From positions 1,815,782-1,879,781 of the forward strand of contig JAJEKB010021158.1 of the NCBI GenBank assembly GCA_022393335.1: a stretch of 64,000 nucleotides of DNA. The letters are read 5' to 3'. The notes beneath the pieces were generated by a model that saw only the letters and a program-made list of their open reading frames with translations, searched no databases and was not told the origin of the DNA. The position numbers and the translations under genes were made by a program. Of this stretch, positions 11,808 to 24,516 are shown in pieces; the stretch's first letter is position 1, and every line of letters begins with the position of its first letter. Source of the stretch: Macrotrachela quadricornifera (taxonomy: Eukaryota > Rotifera > Eurotatoria > Philodinida > Philodinidae).

Positions 11808-12489
11808 GCCACGGATATTATTCGACCTGATCATGTTGGCATTCCAGCGTAGTATGATCTGAAAGAGAAAATGGAACGAGATGATCACAAACTAATTACC
11901 ACATCAAACACTATTGATAGATACGATACATATCTTTCTAGCGTCAAACAACTGTCAAAACACTGAAATCGTTGCAATATCTCCACGATTAAAATATCAA
12001 CAGCTCATCGAAATTAACTGTCTGAAAGCAATAAAGGACTACAACAAGTTTATACGTGGAATAGATCGATTCAATCAGAGAATATCTTGCTACCTGATTG
12101 ATCGAAAGTCTAAAAGGAACTGGGTTTGCCATTTCATTTTCTTTTTCAATGCGTCTTTAACTAATTCATTTATTTGCTACAACCAATTAGCTCAGAATAA
12201 ATTTTCATATTTGAATTATTTTCTCTGTTCTGATGCTGAGCAGATAAAATCAGAAAGTACTGTATAAGATAAGAAGCATGATGCATCATCGCCACAACGT
12301 ACTGCCCGACTGAATGGTAAAATAAATTTGCCTGTCATTGGAACCCGACGAAGATGTGCTTACTGTAGCACAAAAGAAGTGCACGCTTGACCGAACATGG
12401 AATGTTCCACTTGCAAACTGGCATTTTGCATAAAAGACGAAAAGTATTGTTTATATGAATGCCATCAAGTTTTTGTGGGAATATTTTGA
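11808..12489 (+). pseudogene. piggyBac-type transposase fossil (C-terminal half)
   Basis: A segment reading IIRPDHVGIPA is followed, after a frame change, by an open stretch 11914-12267 with KAIKDYNKFIRGIDRFNQ and CYLIDRKSKRNWVCHFIFFF. This corresponds to the piggyBac 'YNk-GGVD-DQ ... rKs-kWW' region. Downstream is the family's cysteine-rich zinc-binding tail: RRCAYCST ... MECSTCKLAFCIKDEKYC. A TAG in the first segment, the frame change and a TGA in the Cys-rich tail break it. The N-terminal catalytic part is not recognisable. The domain order and Cys spacing make the assignment fairly secure. Confidence 0.65.
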
Positions 12490-12675
12490 ATAACACTCAA
12501 TAAACTGATAAAAACAATCAAGTTTCTTACAGAAAAAAACATTTCGTTCACAAAGAGTTAATAGAAATCGAAACAAAACGAACCATAAAGGAATAGTAAT
12601 ACAAGTGGGCCTATAAGGTGAATTATGTTGTCCATTTGCTTGTTTTTTGTCGCAAGCAGCAGATGTTCATATAGG

Positions 12676-14601
12676 TTATGTTCTGATCAATAGAGTGGCA
12701 ACAGCACTAAATAGACTCAAGCCTGTGGCAACGATAGCCAAAATGGCAGCCAAACCCAATTTTATATTGATGATATTGGGTATGCTAAGGTTGCTGGCTA
12801 AACCAAGATTGCTGAGTATATTAAGGCTACTAGAGATGCTAAGGTTACTTGGTACACTAAGATTGACGGGTAAACCAAGATTGCGCAGTAAACCAAGACT
12901 GCTGGGAATGCTAAGATTACTGGGTATAGTAAGATTGACAGGTATAGTAAGATTGACGGGTAAAGTACGGTTGCTGAGCAAACTAAGGTTACTGGGTAAA
13001 CTAAGGTTGCTGGTTAAACCAAGGTTGCTGTGAATACTTAAGTTGCTGGGGATACTAAGATTGTTGGGTATGCCAAGGTTGCTGAGTATACCAAGGCTTC
13101 TACGTATACGAAGGTTACTGGGTTGCCAAGGTCGTTAAGTATACCAAGGTCGCTGAGGACTGGGCTTGTAAAAACATTGATACCCAAGGACACACCAATG
13201 ATACCTGCCACTAGTGTTGAAACAGCCAAAATTTTGCCGGTTTTGACTGCTGCTGCATTGGAAGCTTTCATAATACCACTAACAATCAGAATTATTAATC
13301 CAAAGGCAGAAGTAATACAAGCAATAGTAATGAAAGCTTATGCAGCGATCAGTTTTGGATACAGGATACTGAGACTCGCTTGACTGCTTAGGAGTTCTAG
13401 AATTGGAATGCATTGTGATTCTAGGCACAATTTCCACAAGCCAGCAGTGATAGAAATGCCATTCAGTTTTGGCAGGCTACCAAGTCCGGCAAGTGGCAGT
13501 TGAGTGGCAAGATTTACTAAGCCACTAATGTTTAGGTTTACCATAATCCTAGAATTAACCATGGACAAAATGTATGATGTACGAAATAAATAAGCTGTAA
13601 CATTTCAAACATGTGACATTTATCCATGTGAAAAAGCAATCCTTTTCTTTTCCCAGTCTTGCACTAATCTCAGGAAGATAGTTTATTGGAACGAAACAGC
13701 TGATGGCTTAAAAATATGAATGGTCGATTCACTACTTTATCTTTGTAATACAGTTGTGTGGAACAATATTGTCTCTGTCTCGTAATTTGAAAAGTGAGAA
13801 GACACGAGCATCTTTCAATGCCTGACCCAGTTTGTAGTTAAACTTTCGATTAGGTGCAAAGATCTTTTTCTAAGCTAAGAAATTGTCTGAAAATGAAGCC
13901 ATCATCAAATGAATATTGTTTGAGGATCGGTGGCACATTTTAGGTATATTTTGCTTCGATTCATTCTGCTTTGACTAGATCAATCAGAATCTATGATTGA
14001 GCTTTAATCAAAATCATCGTAGTAGTCAACTGAAAATGAGCGTCTCTTTATTAATTAGATTTGTGACGATCATTTGAGACATTCAAGTTTATGACAGTTG
14101 AATCAAACTTTTTTTTAAACAGATTTTGCATTAAGAAATGAATGGAAAGGAAAGCGAAAAATTATAGTGAACTTCGAGAAAATTTCAGAATGTGTTGAAG
14201 AATATCTTTGGAATGTTGAAACAAGTATTTTATTAATTACACTTAGCTTTGAATAGAATTATTCATCGATGAGATTCTTGCCTCTTTTCGTAAAACGGGA
14301 TGGTTATCCTTCATTTCAAATTTATTACTGCATTCTGTGTGTTCTTGTCTGATATTGCTCAATTAAATATAGAATAAAAACACATAGTGATTGATGCACA
14401 AAAAATAGCTCTGAAGATCTGACTCGATTGTCTAGGTTGATAATGGTCAAAAGTAATTATTTCATGTACATTTTTATTTAGTAAATATAGATATAGTATT
14501 GACTCTTACCATGTAGGTAAAACGTTGCTGATAATGAACAGAATACACACTGCTCCTAGAATGCCGCCGGCCACGAAACTCAATGGTCGACGGTCTATCA
14601 T
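12676..14601 (-). pseudogene. Claudin/PMP22-like four-TM protein with a hexapeptide-repeat loop, broken copy
   Basis: Exon 1 (14601-14510) encodes MIDRRPLSFVAGGILGAVC then a first membrane segment ending in Trp. A GT-AG intron (14509-13549) splits that Trp codon. Exon 2 (13548-12676) carries the claudin-superfamily signature (Trp, then GLWKLC and a second Cys five residues later), TM2 (AFITIACITSAFGLIILIV), TM3 (ILAVSTLVAGIIGVSLGI), a long repeat region and TM4 (KLGLAAILAIVATGLSLF). Family members are tight-junction or membrane-organising tetraspans. The loop between TM3 and TM4 is normally short. Here it holds about 20 copies of a six-residue unit of the type NLSIPS. Two lesions: an in-frame TAA just before TM2 (about 13338-13340; CAA would give Gln) and a 1-nt loss at the start of the repeats (near 13130). 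Topology and splice phase fit; I infer a recently damaged gene. Confidence 0.75.
12770..13160 (-). repeat. 18-bp coding minisatellite
   Basis: About 20 tandem units of roughly aaggttgctgggtatact (plus strand) encode a hexapeptide repeat NL-S/G/T-I/L-P-S on the minus strand. The 18-bp period preserves frame. Confidence 0.9.
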
Positions 14602-15416
14602 TGTTAATGTATTGATCAGTTTGTTCTTGACGTTGATAAAAAACGAAAAATGTCAATGTAGCACGTAAATTTATAATGCCTTTATTGCTATGCAAGCTGT
14701 TACAGATTTCACCATTTAACTCTATTAATATATGGGTAAAGTGCTCTCGTACTATACCGTTTGAAGAAAAGAATCGAAAAAAATAAAAGTGAATCTGGAG
14801 CAAATATGAGTCGTATATTTAATTGAGTAACATTCGTTGTATATAAATTAAACATATTCCCAATTGCCAGTGTTTCGTTTTGAAAAAAGTTGAGTTTAAT
14901 AATAAAATAGTTAGTTTTTCTGAATATTTTGACAAAATAAAATGTCTAAACAAGTATTTATATATTTTTATCGCATATCAATCGAAAGCTCTTGAAGGGG
15001 AGAACTTAATGAGCACGAGCAAAACTTTATCCGTCCATATATATGCATACTTTATAGTGTGATCGTGAGGGTAACATCATCACATTCTCGTTCTAATCCT
15101 ATCCTGGCACCTCTTGCAAGGCAACATCTTCAGTTGTGTCCCGCGAAATTTCAGTGAAAATCATGCGGATGCGTTGACCTAAATATGCCTACCTCAGATG
15201 TGAAACTACTAGATGCTCTTACTACCTTTGTAAAAAATTACAGGCAAAACACTTTTCAAAATATTAACACATATATTTCACTATACATGTTTTTTACCGA
15301 GATTTTTCAAAAATTCTAGTATATTTTATCTCTAGTTAATATATACTTGGTTTAATGTGTGAGTTCTCCATATTTTTATTACATAAGCAGAGATGTAGAA
15401 TCTACCCACGTGCGCG
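14602..15416. other. Intergenic, upstream of claudin-like gene
   Basis: AT-rich. No exon, RNA gene or terminal inverted repeat recognised. Confidence 0.4.
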
Positions 15417-16592
15417 CAGGCACGTCTGCAGGAATTTTTTGGAGGGAGGGACCGACAATTTTGGAGCGACGACCATCACAGAAGAAAACTAGTTTTTCGC
15501 TTGTAAAATCTGTCCACTCTATATTCCTTCAATGGCGCGCAATTTATTCAAAGCTGATGGTTTCCAAAAATGGAAGAAATTCGAAGTTCAACACAGTCGC
15601 ATTCCGAAACAGTCGAAATTAGAGTGGTAATATGTGAATTATTTTGTTATAATTAGGTATACGCTAAAATGTTGTAGCTTTCAACCGACGTCTACAATAA
15701 AAAGTCAAACTTGAGATAAGTTCATAAATTCCTAGATAAACTCAAAACTATTCTTTGCGCAGCAAAAATTAATGTTGATTCCTGAAAGCTTCTTGATGAA
15801 CGAGTAAATTTTACTAACAGAAACATTTTTTAGTAATTTTTGTCACCAAAGGTGGCAATGCTCGCAAAAATTCTCAGACAATGTGACCAAAATCTGGTGG
15901 TATGATAAACTTTATAGCTGATGCTGAGTTTCCAAAAAATAGAAAAACTAGATATTTTAAAAAACAATTAATTTGTCACAAAAAGATCATATTTCTCATG
16001 AATTTTAATCATTCTTCCGACGGTGAAATAATCCTATTATATAAAATTGTCACAAAGTTGAAGAAAAGTTTAGTTCAAGTCTTTCGAAATTAACGAAAGA
16101 AATAGTTTACACACTTCCGTAGTTTTGAGAAATGGTGTTGCGCTAGTTAATTCAAGATGAGAAATGGTGTTGCGCTAGTTAATTCAAGATGAGAAAAAGG
16201 TGGGGTTTGAATCTCTACAAATTGCAGAGACATTTTGCACAAATTTACACAAAATTAGAGAAAGCTCACTAAAAACCGCTCTGAACTCTGGAAAAGTGCA
16301 TTGAAAATTTCTTCGAAAATTGCAGACGACATAAGCAATGGTTTCTCCCAACAATTCGACACAATTTCTTGTCGAAAATAGAAGAAAGCTGAAGGATATG
16401 TTCACCCAAAATTGAAGAGAAGTCAAGAGATATTGTTCCCGAAGTTGGAGGAAGGTGTGATCGAATTTCTCTAATGCAAGGCAGTATGCTTTCCCCAATC
16501 CCCACTCGTGCTGCACCATCCTCTTCCAGGTATCTAAAACTTAGGGGGGGGGGGGATCGGTCCCCCCAATCCCCCCTCTGGGGACGTTCCTG
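15417..16592. mobile_element. Degenerate hAT-like element
   Basis: The left end CAGGCACGTCTGCAGGA and inverted right end CAGGAACGTCCCCAGAG resemble the ends of the element at 2361-3144. The same subterminal GGGGGGATCGG / CCCCCCAAT tracts occur at 16543-16580. I find no matching 8-bp duplication, so the left boundary may be wrong. A 32-bp unit, gagaaatggtgttgcgctag and onward, is tandemly doubled at about 16129-16193. Confidence 0.45.
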
Positions 16593-17477
16593 GTACTGAT
16601 TATATATTCTCTTCGCATGATATATCATCAAAAGATGGTATAGCTTCTTTGTTTCTTTATTGTCATGCTCGATTACGCAGATAGAATATTTAAAAAAAAA
16701 CAAAGTTTTAATAAACAAAATTAATTCTGGTTTTTTTCTAGTATCTCTATATGTATATATATATTTTTTCCATTTGTCCTTGTTGAACCGTTTCTCCTTG
16801 AAAGAAAAATCATTTCACTCTAAATTTAAGTATATGTGAAATGTCATATACAATAGATTATATGTGTATACGTATATATTTTTCTTTCTTTCCATTTCTC
16901 TTTAATATGTATAATTTTTTATGAGGTGAAGCATTTCTCCATAAACAGGAACAGTTGTCCACTGTTGTTTTTAACAACTTGTTTATTGACTAGACAAAAA
17001 ACTTCTTTAGAAAATTATAATTAGTTCATATAAACTCATTTTCATTAGTGTCTTAGTTTGATAAAAACAAATGGTTTGTATGTTAAATTAGATGAAACAC
17101 AGATATTATCGTATTCTTCATTAGTTTATATTCTGTAAAAAAAAGTTTTTTTAATTCGTTTCTAATAGCAATCAGTTTGCCGTCCTCACTTGGATATATG
17201 AAAAAACTTCTATGTTTAATAGAATTTTTAACGAACAGAAATAAGAAGATTTCAGGATTTATTTCTTATAAATAAACAAAATTATCTTTTTAAATTTTTT
17301 TTTGTTCAACAAACTTATTATATAGTTGAATAATAAGTACAACTTATTATGGAAACAGTGAAAAACAAAGTCGAATATCACTATTTTATTCATCAAGAAC
17401 TCTTTCGTATATTATGTTTAAATATCCTATTACTTGAATAAATATTTACTCCTTATAGATCCAATATTTCTAACATA
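16593..17477. other. Intergenic, AT-rich
   Basis: Simple AT-rich sequence; nothing recognised. Confidence 0.4.
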
Positions 17478-18789
17478 ACGGGTGAGCCATATTGAATTGC
17501 ACTAAAAGTCTTCACATATTTTTTTTCACTTTTATTTTATAAAAAAACTTCAAATACATACCAATGGATAGAGAATTTCAAGCTTTACAAAATGGTATAT
17601 TTATTTCTAAAAAACATAATCTCCTTCACGTTGTAACATTTGATATATTCTATTTGACCAGCTTGCGATACTGCGACGTACAACTTCAAATCGAATTTTT
17701 TTTACACCTGATTTAATTTCATTGATTAAGGTTTGTTTGTTCGTAATTTTACTCCGGTTCATTTGTTCACATAATTCTGTCCACACACAATAGTCTAGTG
17801 GATTAAGATCGGGACTATTGGGAGGCCATCGATCTTTTGTCCAAAAGTCAAAAAAGTGATCATTACACCATTGTTGAGTTTTTTTATGTGTATGTGGTTT
17901 CGCGTTATCTTGTTGGAAAGTAAATTCATCACCTAACAATTTTTTACCATCTTTTAATGCTACAGGTAAAATTTCTGCAATATAACGATTACTATCAATT
18001 GTTCCTTCTTCAATAATCACTGGTCGTGTTACGCCTTCATCACAAGCTGCCAACCAAACCATAACACCAGCTGGAAATTTAGTCATACGACGAACACCGC
18101 CTTTTTCATCAACCTCTTCGCGTGAAGCAGCATAAAGTCGTTCATTTTGTCTGTTATACATTCCATTAATATCAAAACGCTTCTCGTCAGAACATAAAAT
18201 TTTTTTCGTCATTGGTTTGCGAATATTTTTTCTAACCCAAATACCAAATGATTTTCGTTTCATTTTATGTTGATCAGTAAACTTTGGTGCTACTCTCTTC
18301 ACGTATGATTTATAACCAAGATCTTTTTTGATAATACGACGAATTGTAGAACGTGATACCGTTAATTTTTTTGCTAAAAGACGTGCTGATATACCTTTCT
18401 TTCTTGATAATCGTTGTTTGACCTTGTGGATCAGGACCTTTGTTCTAACGACTCTTGGACGACCTTCTGAATATTTCAGATTAATACCACCGGTATTTTT
18501 GATTGACTTAATCCAATAAAATACTGTTCTTCGAGATACTAATCCATGTAAATTTTCATAAATTTCATCTCCACTTTTTCCATTTTGATATGATCGCAGT
18601 ACTAGATTTTGAAGGTCTTCACTTTTCATTTACTGTTTTTGAAAGATAACAGATATATATCTAAAACATATACAGTTTTATAGAGCTTCAAATTCTCTAT
18701 CTTTTCATATATAAACAGAATTTTTTTCAGAAGAATAAGCCAGAGAAAAAAACAAGAACATTTAGTGCAATTCAATATGGCCCACCCGT
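17478..18789 (-). mobile_element. Apparently complete mariner-type transposon (DD37D)
   Basis: The terminal inverted repeats are 29 bp: starting ACGGGTGAGCCATATTG on the left and ACGGGTGGGCCATATTG at the right end read inward, with one difference. The element is flanked by TA on both sides (17476-17477, 18790-18791). It encloses one intact transposase gene. Intact ends and gene suggest recent arrival and possible activity. Confidence 0.93.
17607..18629 (-). CDS. Mariner-family transposase, DD37D
   Basis: This 340-aa protein has an N-terminal pair of helix-turn-helix regions (SRRTVFYWIKSIKNTGG; ISARLLAKKLTVSRSTIRRI) for end binding. The DDE core follows: first Asp in CSDEKRFDI, second in TFQQDNAKPHTHK, third in SPDLNPLDYCVW. 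There are 37 residues between the second and third Asp, which places it in the DD37D (maT-like) group of Tc1/mariner. It catalyses cut-and-paste transposition into TA. The frame is uninterrupted, starts at an ATG and is centred between the inverted repeats. All three catalytic Asp are present. Confidence 0.96.
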   Translation of the reverse strand: MKSEDLQNLVLRSYQNGKSGDEIYENLHGLVSRRTVFYWIKSIKNTGGINLKYSEGRPRVVRTKVLIHKVKQRLSRKKGISARLLAKKLTVSRSTIRRIIKKDLGYKSYVKRVAPKFTDQHKMKRKSFGIWVRKNIRKPMTKKILCSDEKRFDINGMYNRQNERLYAASREEVDEKGGVRRMTKFPAGVMVWLAACDEGVTRPVIIEEGTIDSNRYIAEILPVALKDGKKLLGDEFTFQQDNAKPHTHKKTQQWCNDHFFDFWTKDRWPPNSPDLNPLDYCVWTELCEQMNRSKITNKQTLINEIKSGVKKIRFEVVRRSIASWSNRIYQMLQREGDYVF

Positions 18790-18953
18790 TATTTCCTTCA
18801 ATGTTCATCAAGTTCATAAGCAACTTCATATAGTAATCTTTAGTTTTTTTTTCTTTTTAAACTTGTTTTATTTGATAAAAAAAATAAAAAAACAACAAAT
18901 AATGCTTCTTTTATTTATTTTCTTCCTATTTTAACTGTTCATAAACATCTTTC

Positions 18954-19356
18954 TTACGATAAATCATTAAAAAATATTTGAACAGGTGTTGTTGATGAAC
19001 CAGGTGTTGTTGCTGAACCTTTAAGTAAAATAAAAGTTGTTTTATTCAATTAAACAAACATATCTACGATTACCTTTTATGTAGTTTAATAGTAATTGAA
19101 GAATTTTAATTTCTTCTTCGTTTTTAGATACATATTGTTCAATCGATGGTTTATCATTTGGGTATTTTTGTGTTATAGCACAAGACATTTCACGATTTAT
19201 TATAAGACGTTCATTAGAGCTATTAAGTAAATCTTGTAATTTTCCTGGCTAAAAAGAAAAGAAATTTCTTTTTATTAGAACAAAAATGTTTGTTATAATC
19301 AGTCTTGCATCAAATCCAGTCGAAAGTAGAGGGTTTAAAAATTTTTCACGAGACAT
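18954..19356 (-). CDS. Small three-exon gene, 104 aa, unknown function
   Basis: Proposed exons are 19356-19282, 19248-19074 and 19018-18954, which join in frame (315 nt). The central exon reads QDLLNSSNERLIINREM and QKYPNDKPSIEQYVSKNEEE, a helical, charged protein. The C-terminus has a GSATTPGSSTTPV linker. The second intron (55 bp) has normal borders. The first would be only 33 bp with donor GTTCTA, so the first exon is less certain. I do not recognise the family. Mariner lies just downstream of its 3' end. Confidence 0.5.
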
Positions 19357-19729
19357 AGGTGGTTATCTAAAAAAAACAAATACACATATATCTATATGTA
19401 TACTAAAATGGTTGCAAGTAGCATTATAATAGTAATCGAATTATAAAATTCAAGATAAAATGAGCCTAGGAAAGGAAGAGAAAAAACGGTATATTAATGT
19501 ATATGAAGAAAAGAAACGAACACGTCTGAATATATATCTATGAGAGAGTGGAAGAAAGTGTCGATGTGTGTCAACGGAAAAAAAAGACAGAGAGAAAGAA
19601 TGGTAGAAGTAAATGTTCATAAATGACCTATTTTACTCATTATAAAAAATTTCTTATATCATTAATTTTTTATTTCATCATAATAATCGATTTCAGTTTT
19701 TTCTCTAATGGAGCTAATTGTCGACACCC

Positions 19730-20460
19730 ATGTAAAAAAAATCACGAAAAACGCAGCAGTATCCAAGAACTGAGAATTAGGAATTCCTACAGTCACTTAC
19801 AATTTAAGCTAAAATACATCATTTCCTATGAGAACTGGGAACTGACATACAAACCCTACACAATTCCTGGTCAGTTCCTCCATCATTACCTAACATTTTA
19901 TTTCTTTCAACAAATCAAACTTCAATCCCTATCCATATATACTATACGATTCCTACATCCCTACGAGAGGAAATGATCTAAGAACAATACCTATTGAAGG
20001 AATTGAGGAACTAAACAGGACTGATGCACAATTCCTTCCATAGGAACTGACACTATGTTCATCTAAACAGCGCTCCAACACAGTCATTTCATTCATAGAA
20101 TGATATGCAAACTGCAATATAATTACACACTCACACTCATTGAGCATACCATTCGCTGAAGTAACCTACTTAAATAAAATTTTGAACAATTCCACTGATA
20201 GTACTCAGGTATTGTGGTCAATCCCTTGACAGTACCTAGTAGGTACCTATGATAATTCCTTTGAGGAACTGAGGTACTGAATACTATGAATATATTTATT
20301 CACCAAATTTTTCTTCGAGAGTCAGAAAATGTTAGGGAACTAAGGAACTGTGACAGTTCTGCTTACAGTTCCCAGATATTGAGGGCAATCCCTTGAAGGT
20401 ACCTAGTAGGTACCTATGATAGTTCCTTTGAGGAACTCAGGTAATCAATATTATCAGAAT
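19730..20460. repeat. Block of GGAACTG/CAGTTCC-type repeats with an 85-bp direct duplication
   Basis: Many copies of aggaactg and its complement occur. The segment with acctagtaggtacctatgat appears at about 20200-20290 and again at about 20370-20460. Likely a degraded MITE or a cluster of them. Confidence 0.6.
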
Positions 20461-20468
20461 ATATATCG

Positions 20469-21077
20469 TGCCGAAGTTACAACTACGATGGATGATGTTG
20501 TTGAAGTTGTAACTTCGGCAATGTATATTGTCAAAGTTTAATTTCGAGAAACATATTTTGCCGAAGTTAGTGTGAATGATAAAATAAATATCAACTGGCA
20601 AGAAGTCAACAATATCTTTCATATTATATCTTACAAATTATTTTTTTTTGATCAAAAGAATAATAGAAAATTTGTTTTTTAATATTATAAACTGGCGGCT
20701 ATTCGGACGCATAAAAGGTACAATGTGTTAGGCTTTTTCTACGTTGGAATCATTAATATATTTTATAATCTTATTTTTTCAGAGAAGATTGTTCTCTCTT
20801 TGCAGTCAAGGAAACTCTTTTCGGTCTGCATCGCATTAAATGCGTAAAAGTACAAGTCGAATGAATTTTTATTCTTGTGAAAAGACTAGTATATTGGTCT
20901 TAATAGTCAAAAATAAATTTTCTATTATTGTTTTGATGAAAGAAAAATAATTTGTCAAATATAATACGTAAAATATTATTCGTTTCTTTACAGTTGATAT
21001 TTATTTTATCATTCACACTAACTTCGGGAGAATATGTTTGTCGAAGTTAAACTTCGGGAAACAGTGTCACTTCGGTA
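20469..21077. repeat. Palindromic element with CCGAAGTTA ends
   Basis: A hairpin (20469-20517) and an arm at about 20558-20600 (gccgaagttagtgtgaatga) match an inverted arm at about 20990-21035. Further ccgaagt / acttcgg copies mark both sides. Confidence 0.7.
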
Positions 21078-23793
21078 CGACATCTCAGTCAAACGCAAAA
21101 ATCGGAAAAACGCATGTAAATGCAATATTATCGTTAGATGTACACGCATGCATCTTTATGAAATAGCATGCGTGTGGACACGTCACAGAGTTTACTATAT
21201 TCGCGAGTGCATGCATGGAAGTTTGCGCATCTACATGCTTTGTATTTTCCTTTGTGAGGACATGCATGACTATATTATAATGATACAAAAATGAAGTACA
21301 TGTTGTGAACATGTATGAACACGCACAAGTTATTTTTCCAGAGATAAGATTCGAGCATACTTACTTTATTTTATAACACGAGTTGTTATACCATTCGACC
21401 ATTTACTTACATTAGGAAATATAATCAAAATTGAGTTTATAATGATCATCCGATAATCACCATCTATGCGTGTGCATAAAATCTAACTAAGGGAGAAAAA
21501 TAGATTTTTCTGATTAGAATCAATCTTAAACAAAGAATCAGTTTAATCAAAAAATTAATTTATTCAAAAATATCATTAGAATAAAAAAAAATGTATCATC
21601 ACATTTTTAATCTCTTCTGTTCAAAATATCAATTCAAGGATAAAACATTTGAAATCAGATATTTTTAATTTTTTTGATTTTTTAAATTTGAAATCAATTT
21701 AACCGATGTAATTAATCAATCAAAAAAGTCTGATTTTATTTCTTTCACACTTGAGTCCAACAGTAATAAAGAATTTTAAAAAGTGAAGAGGTTTTTCAAG
21801 TAAATATAATATAGCTATGAGAAAATCGTGTCAGCTTGTATAGAAAATAAAGAAATACGCTTGGATAGAAAAACTATATTCTTGCATGAAGCGGCATGTA
21901 GAATATAAAGTAGTAAAACTTCGCATGTCAATGCAGAATTGATTGAGTGTTAGCTTCCATAAATGTACTTCTATTGTGTCGACACATAGGATTTAGAGAA
22001 TATCTCACTATTTTGCAAGTACACAAAGATATCTTGATGGTAAGCAGATTCTGAGAAATCCTGCGAGATCTAAAGATCCAAGATATCTATGAGGATTCAA
22101 CAGAATCCAGTAAGATTCAAAAGGATTTGTGAGAATTCGTCAGGATCTAAAAGGATCTAAACTCAGGATCCATAAAAAGGTACTTCGCTCGAAATTTTGT
22201 TTCCACTTAAGAACGTGACCTAGCCACATTTATGGACTATAAATACAGTAAAGTAAAAATAATGAAAATAGAACGAATTCTGTCAGATTTAGCTGTTTTA
22301 TTTAATAAATTTAAGAGAAGTAGTGGATGCTAGGTCCACGATGCATGAGGATCCGAAATTTTTCTAGGATTTTAGAAAGCATTTTAACATATAGACAAGT
22401 TATTGTATAAAGTTATAAGCAAACAAAGATGGACAAATTTATTTCTACTAGCTTTGGTTATCTGAGAATAAAAATTACCTGATTTCACAGTTGTCATAGT
22501 CTTGAAATTTCTTGGAGAAGTCTTGACGAAATTCAATACCAGCAATAAAATTATTGTAGAAACTATAAAAAGAATAAGATATTCAACACAGACTTATGAT
22601 CTATTGTTCAATATTCATAACATATTTCTTTCCTGTTCATATTTTGTTTTTCATCAAAGTCAAATTCAGAAAAAAATGAATAAAGAATCGCCAGCAACTA
22701 CTTTATATATGTTTATTGTCACTTTAACAAGAACAACAAAAGGAAAGTACCGTAATTTTTAACAATAAAGTAAATACATTATTCTTATCTTTATATAACA
22801 AAAATACTGGCCTAACATGTTATATAGGACATTCTTTATTTAAATTTGGTCAAATAGCTGTTCTAGTTCCTTCTTTATTGTTCTAATGATGATGATGACG
22901 AGATGGAAACATACACAAAACAAAAGACAATCATAGCCGATGGTCATGACAATGTCCTAGTTTAGATATTATTCTCTTTAATAGATTTTATGATCGAAAA
23001 TATTTTGAGAAACACAGTCTGAAAGAGAGTGTTAAAGTGTTTAAGAACAGAAATTTAGACTTTCCTGTGACAGTACGTTCTGTCATCACATATATTGTTA
23101 TTTTCGCGCTTTTTTTTAACAACTCATTTTCTATATTTGTCGGTGACTTCAGTTACTATTACCTTCGTTAGTTACTGTAAAGATCTTTGTTATTAGATCG
23201 AGCTATATATTATTTCTGTGAAAGTGTGAACATGATGCATTCATATGAAATTATATCATACAGGGATGAGGATGTGGGACTGAAGGTAGGTGCAGAGGCA
23301 GATTTCATCTTTTAACGTCAGCACTCAACTCGATCCAAACGCTCCCGTTTTGATAGTGATACAAAAAGATTCTGACCAGTTAAGTAATAATTGGATTATT
23401 TTTCCTACTAAATTCAGAAGCTTGAGACGAAATTGCATGAACTCCTATATCGTCATGTCTTATATTATATTGCAAGGTTATTTTCATTTAAACACAATCT
23501 AATTATGACAAGGTATTATGGGAATTATGCAACTGTAAGAATTTACATAACTAGGTTAAAATTGAATATTAAAACTTCAAAATTACATTGCGTATTCTGG
23601 TCGAATACCGTATAAATAGAATACATTCAGATTATTCTTGCATGAAATTCTCTCTTTATTTTTACGCAGCATAATAACCATAGAATAGGAGTGGCACTCT
23701 AAATTTAAAGTAAAGTTAAAGTGATACTCATATCATAGAACAAAAAAGACATACAAGAAATACATGTGACAGACGAAAATAAATAATACGATA
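21078..23793. other. Intergenic; GCATGC-rich patch, no supported gene
   Basis: The stretch 21110-21290 is unusually rich in gcatg/catgc words. At about 22040-22170 a loose series of aggatct/aggattc words repeats. Open frames here are short and featureless. Confidence 0.4.
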
Positions 23794-24314
23794 TTAACTA
23801 TTTAAACATAATTTTTTTAAATGTTCATTTATATCATAATTACTTCCATTTTGTTCTTGTAATGTATAAATCATGATTGAATTAATACTATCTATATCTA
23901 ATATCTCTCGGTGTTTTTCTAAATACGTAATTGTTTGAATTATATTCTCTTTATTTAAAATCTTCATTGAATATTCGTATGTCGAGAGAATATGAGAAGG
24001 CATCCCATCAACAATGGCCTGCCGAATCATTAATATATATTTTTCAAAGTACGGTTTCAAGAGTAAAATCATTTTTAAGAAAGATATTGAGTCATCAGCA
24101 TAATATAAGTAAATTTTATCCATTGTTTGACCTTGAATATTGTTCATTTCTAAAATTTTTAACACAGCATTTGATGCGGTTGATAAACAACCTCGATAAA
24201 ATTCAGCAATACCAACTTGCATCGAACTGCTGTAGTCTATCACGTAAATTTCATTGTTATAAACAATTAAATTTCTAATTCGAATGTCACTATGAATAAA
24301 CCTAATTTGATGAC
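23794..24314 (-). pseudogene. Terminal exon of a protein-kinase-like protein, 5' part missing
   Basis: The exon follows a clean 3' splice site (ttttag at 24320-24315) and encodes FIHSDIRIRNLIV, a kinase catalytic loop of the HxDxxxxN type. It continues with YVIDYSSSMQVG at the metal-binding DFG position (here DYS) and an activation-segment-like FYRGCLSTAS. About 120 helical residues (ILLLKPYFEKYIL ...) run to a stop at 23794. The ATP-binding lobe is not found upstream; a repeat-rich element occupies that space. It is either a 5'-truncated pseudogene or the last exon of a gene with very distant 5' exons. DYS instead of DFG suggests weak or no catalysis. Confidence 0.55.
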
Positions 24315-24516
24315 CTAAAATCAACATAAAATCGTCTATTTATATTTGTTAAGAATGAGATGATATTTTCCTTTCAATCATCAGTTTTTTCATAAACTAT
24401 CTTTCCTTCTTATAAGGATAAGAGATAAGATAATCATGTTTAAACAAACAAGATTATGTATCAAAATAAAGCATTTGCTTATTTAGTCATTTACTCACAT
24501 ACTCAGGTCATTAACT

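Noticed and set aside
12647..13033. Plus-strand frame with LRLLG repeats
   Set aside because: It is the reverse strand of the 18-bp minisatellite; the minus strand has the membrane segments and splice junction.
21034..21312. Overlapping frames on both strands in the GCATGC-rich patch
   Set aside because: They are mirror images produced by the palindromic words, with no coding features.
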